Of a stretch of DNA of 14,809 bases, positions 13,267-14,809 are shown one piece after another; within the stretch, counting starts at the first letter, position 1, and every line of letters starts with the position of its first letter. The notes below the pieces were generated by a model, which saw only the letters and a program-made list of their open reading frames with translations, was not told the origin of the DNA and searched no databases. This DNA comes from an uncultured Coriobacteriaceae bacterium (GTDB lineage: Bacteria > Actinomycetota > Coriobacteriia > Coriobacteriales > UMGS124). The position numbers and the translations under genes are program-made. The DNA lies in NCBI GenBank assembly GCA_902783515.1, contig CACZRK010000129.1:1-14809 (forward strand). The letters are read 5' to 3'.

Positions 13267-13468
13267 GGAGACGGCTCGGGCCGCCCGCGCGCGAGGGGCC
13301 GCGCTAGAATCCCCTCCAGGCGGACGCCCCGGCGGGGTCGCCCGCCCAAGGCGCCCCGTGGGCGCGGACGATGACACGAGACGCGCGCGACGACCCCGCG
13401 CGACGCGACGCCGACGGCGGCGAGCGGTCGCGCGGGGTACGGTCGGTCGCGCGGAAGGGAGCGGGAAC
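13267..13468. other. Spacer between DUF4956 and dipeptidase genes
   Basis: A 202-base GC-rich spacer that carries a -10-like TAGAAT and the dipeptidase ribosome binding site. Open frames crossing it in all directions have no start signal and look like GC-rich noise. Confidence 0.6.
13305..13310 (+). promoter_or_regulatory. -10-like TAGAAT, probable dipeptidase promoter
   Basis: GCTAGAAT stands out in a very GC-rich spacer, 39 bases after the DUF4956 stop and 158 bases before the dipeptidase start. No -35 consensus is visible 16-18 bases upstream. Confidence 0.45.
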
Positions 13469-14809
13469 ATGCCCTGCACAACGATCCTGGTCGGCAAGTC
13501 TGCGAGCCACGACGGCTCGACGATCGTCGCGCGCAACGAGGACGCCCCGGGCGGCCAGTTCACGCCCAAGCGCTTCGTCGTTGTCCGCCCCGACGAGCAG
13601 CCGCGCCACTACCGCGGCGTCATCTCGCACGTGGAGGTGGAGCTGCCCGACGACCCGATGCGCTACACCGCGCTGCCCAACGCCCTGCCTGACGAGGGCG
13701 TCTGGGCCGAGGCGGGCGTCAACGAGGCGAACGTCTCCATGAGCGCGACCGAGACGCTCACCACCAACGAGCGCGTCCTCGCGGCCGACCCCCTCGTGGC
13801 CCTCGTGCCCGCGCAGGGCGCGCCCGGCGAGCCCGGCTACGTCCCGGAGGTGCCCGGCGGCATCGGCGAGGAGGACATGGTGACGCTCATCCTCCCCTAC
13901 GTCCGCTCCGCGCGCGAGGGCGTGCTGCGCCTCGGCGGGCTTCTCGAGCGCTATGGCACCTACGAGATGAACGGCATCGCGTTCTCCGACGTCGACGAGG
14001 TCTGGTGGCTTGAGACCGTCGGCGGCCACCACTGGATCGCCCGCCGGCTGCCCGACGACTGCTACGCGACCATCCCCAACCAGCTCGGCCTGGACTCCTT
14101 TGACCTCGCGGACGCCTTCGGCGCGCAGCGCGACCACCTCTGCAGCCCCGACCTGCGCGCGTTCATCGCGCAGGCGCACCTGGACCTGGCGCGCCCGGGC
14201 GACGCGCTCAACCCGCGCGACGCGTTCGGCTCGCACTCGGACGCCGACCACGTCTACAACACGCCGCGCGCCTGGGACATCCAGCACCGGCTGAACGCGC
14301 GCGCCTGGGCCGCCGGCGAGCTGGACGACCCCGAGGCCGACGACATCCCCTGGTGCCGCGTGCCCGACCGGCTGCTCACGATCCAGGACGTGAAGGACGC
14401 GCTGAGCCTGCACTACCAGGGCACGCCCTTTGACCCGTACGAGCGCCGCGGCGACGGCGGGGACGCGGGGACGCGGGGGGCGTACCGCCCGATCGGCATC
14501 AACCGCAACTGCGAGCTCTCCGTCGTCCAGATCCGCCCGTACGCCCCCGCGCAGACGCGCGCGCTGCAGTGGGTCGCGCTGGGCTGCAACGTCTTCAACG
14601 CGCTCGTCCCGTTCTTTGCCAACGTGGACGAGACGCCCGCCTACCTCGCGAACACGGGCGCCCGCGTGACGACGGACAGCTTCTACTGGGCGAACCGCCT
14701 CGTCGCGGCGCTGGCCGACCCGCACTTCGGCGCGTGCCAGCCGCACGTGGAGCGCTACCAGCAGAGGGTGCCCGCCGAGGCCATGGCCGTCCTCGGGCGG
14801 GCCGAGCGC
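13469..14809 (+). CDS. C69-family dipeptidase, partial at the window end
   Basis: The frame is open for 447 codons and is cut by the window edge, so the C-terminus is missing. The start MPCTTILVGKSASHDGSTIV (1-20) followed by ARNEDA (21-26) is the signature of the C69A (PepD) N-terminal nucleophile dipeptidases. Cys3 is the expected nucleophile once the leading residues are removed. Further family segments include YGTYEMNGIAFSDVDEVWWL (about 162-181), GHHWIARRLPDD (about 185-196) and a GINRNCELSVVQIRP segment near 345-359. No signal peptide is present, so it probably acts in the cytosol on dipeptides from imported or recycled peptides, fitting an amino-acid-fermenting anaerobe. ATG 13469 follows AAGGGAG (13455-13461) by seven bases. 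A Gly/Asp/Arg-rich insertion around 327-337 is unusual. It starts a new unit downstream of DUF4956. Confidence 0.93.
   Translation, partial: MPCTTILVGKSASHDGSTIVARNEDAPGGQFTPKRFVVVRPDEQPRHYRGVISHVEVELPDDPMRYTALPNALPDEGVWAEAGVNEANVSMSATETLTTNERVLAADPLVALVPAQGAPGEPGYVPEVPGGIGEEDMVTLILPYVRSAREGVLRLGGLLERYGTYEMNGIAFSDVDEVWWLETVGGHHWIARRLPDDCYATIPNQLGLDSFDLADAFGAQRDHLCSPDLRAFIAQAHLDLARPGDALNPRDAFGSHSDADHVYNTPRAWDIQHRLNARAWAAGELDDPEADDIPWCRVPDRLLTIQDVKDALSLHYQGTPFDPYERRGDGGDAGTRGAYRPIGINRNCELSVVQIRPYAPAQTRALQWVALGCNVFNALVPFFANVDETPAYLANTGARVTTDSFYWANRLVAALADPHFGACQPHVERYQQRVPAEAMAVLGRAER

Noticed and set aside
13304..14746. Long minus-strand open frame (480 codons) opposite the dipeptidase gene
   Set aside because: The plus-strand frame carries the C69 signature throughout. 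The antisense frame is low-complexity Arg/Val/Ala sequence typical of GC-rich shadows.

Overview
The window is GC-rich (roughly 70% G+C by eye), densely coded DNA from a high-GC Gram-positive bacterium. The combination of a fermentative phosphotransacetylase and acetate kinase pair, a cytosolic C69 dipeptidase, UDP-galactopyranose mutase, RNase D with an HRDC-like region, strong purine-rich ribosome binding sites and some GTG starts fits an anaerobic actinobacterium. Coriobacteriia (Olsenella/Atopobium-like) is my best guess, by inference only. No RNA gene, insertion sequence, CRISPR array or phage gene is visible.

Layout. 158-727 (+) is a Maf nucleotide pyrophosphatase. It converges, across a strong hairpin, on a two-gene minus-strand operon: glf (UDP-galactopyranose mutase, 3097-1901) followed by a family 2 glycosyltransferase (1890-787), probably making a galactofuranose-containing surface glycan. 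A divergent promoter region with overlapping -10 elements drives glf leftwards and pta (3409-4398, +) rightwards, the latter through a folded leader. ackA (5955-4714, -) faces pta tail to tail. The 315 bases between them hold five copies of a 12-base repeat, two of which form a perfect 17-bp inverted repeat. Pta and AckA together turn acetyl-CoA into acetate and ATP.

From 10082 leftwards on the minus strand come rnd (RNase D), a YugP-type membrane zinc protease, xseA and xseB (exonuclease VII subunits). The last three are tightly packed. Divergent from rnd is a diacylglycerol kinase-family gene (10180-11118, +).

The right third (+) holds a VTC-domain polyphosphate polymerase (11392-12288) and a DUF4956 membrane protein (12547-13266). 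Each is preceded by a leader with AT-rich DNA that is strikingly unlike the surroundings. The VTC/DUF4956 pair is the least understood system in the window and could be a split polyphosphate synthase plus channel. The window ends inside a C69-family dipeptidase gene (13469 to the edge).
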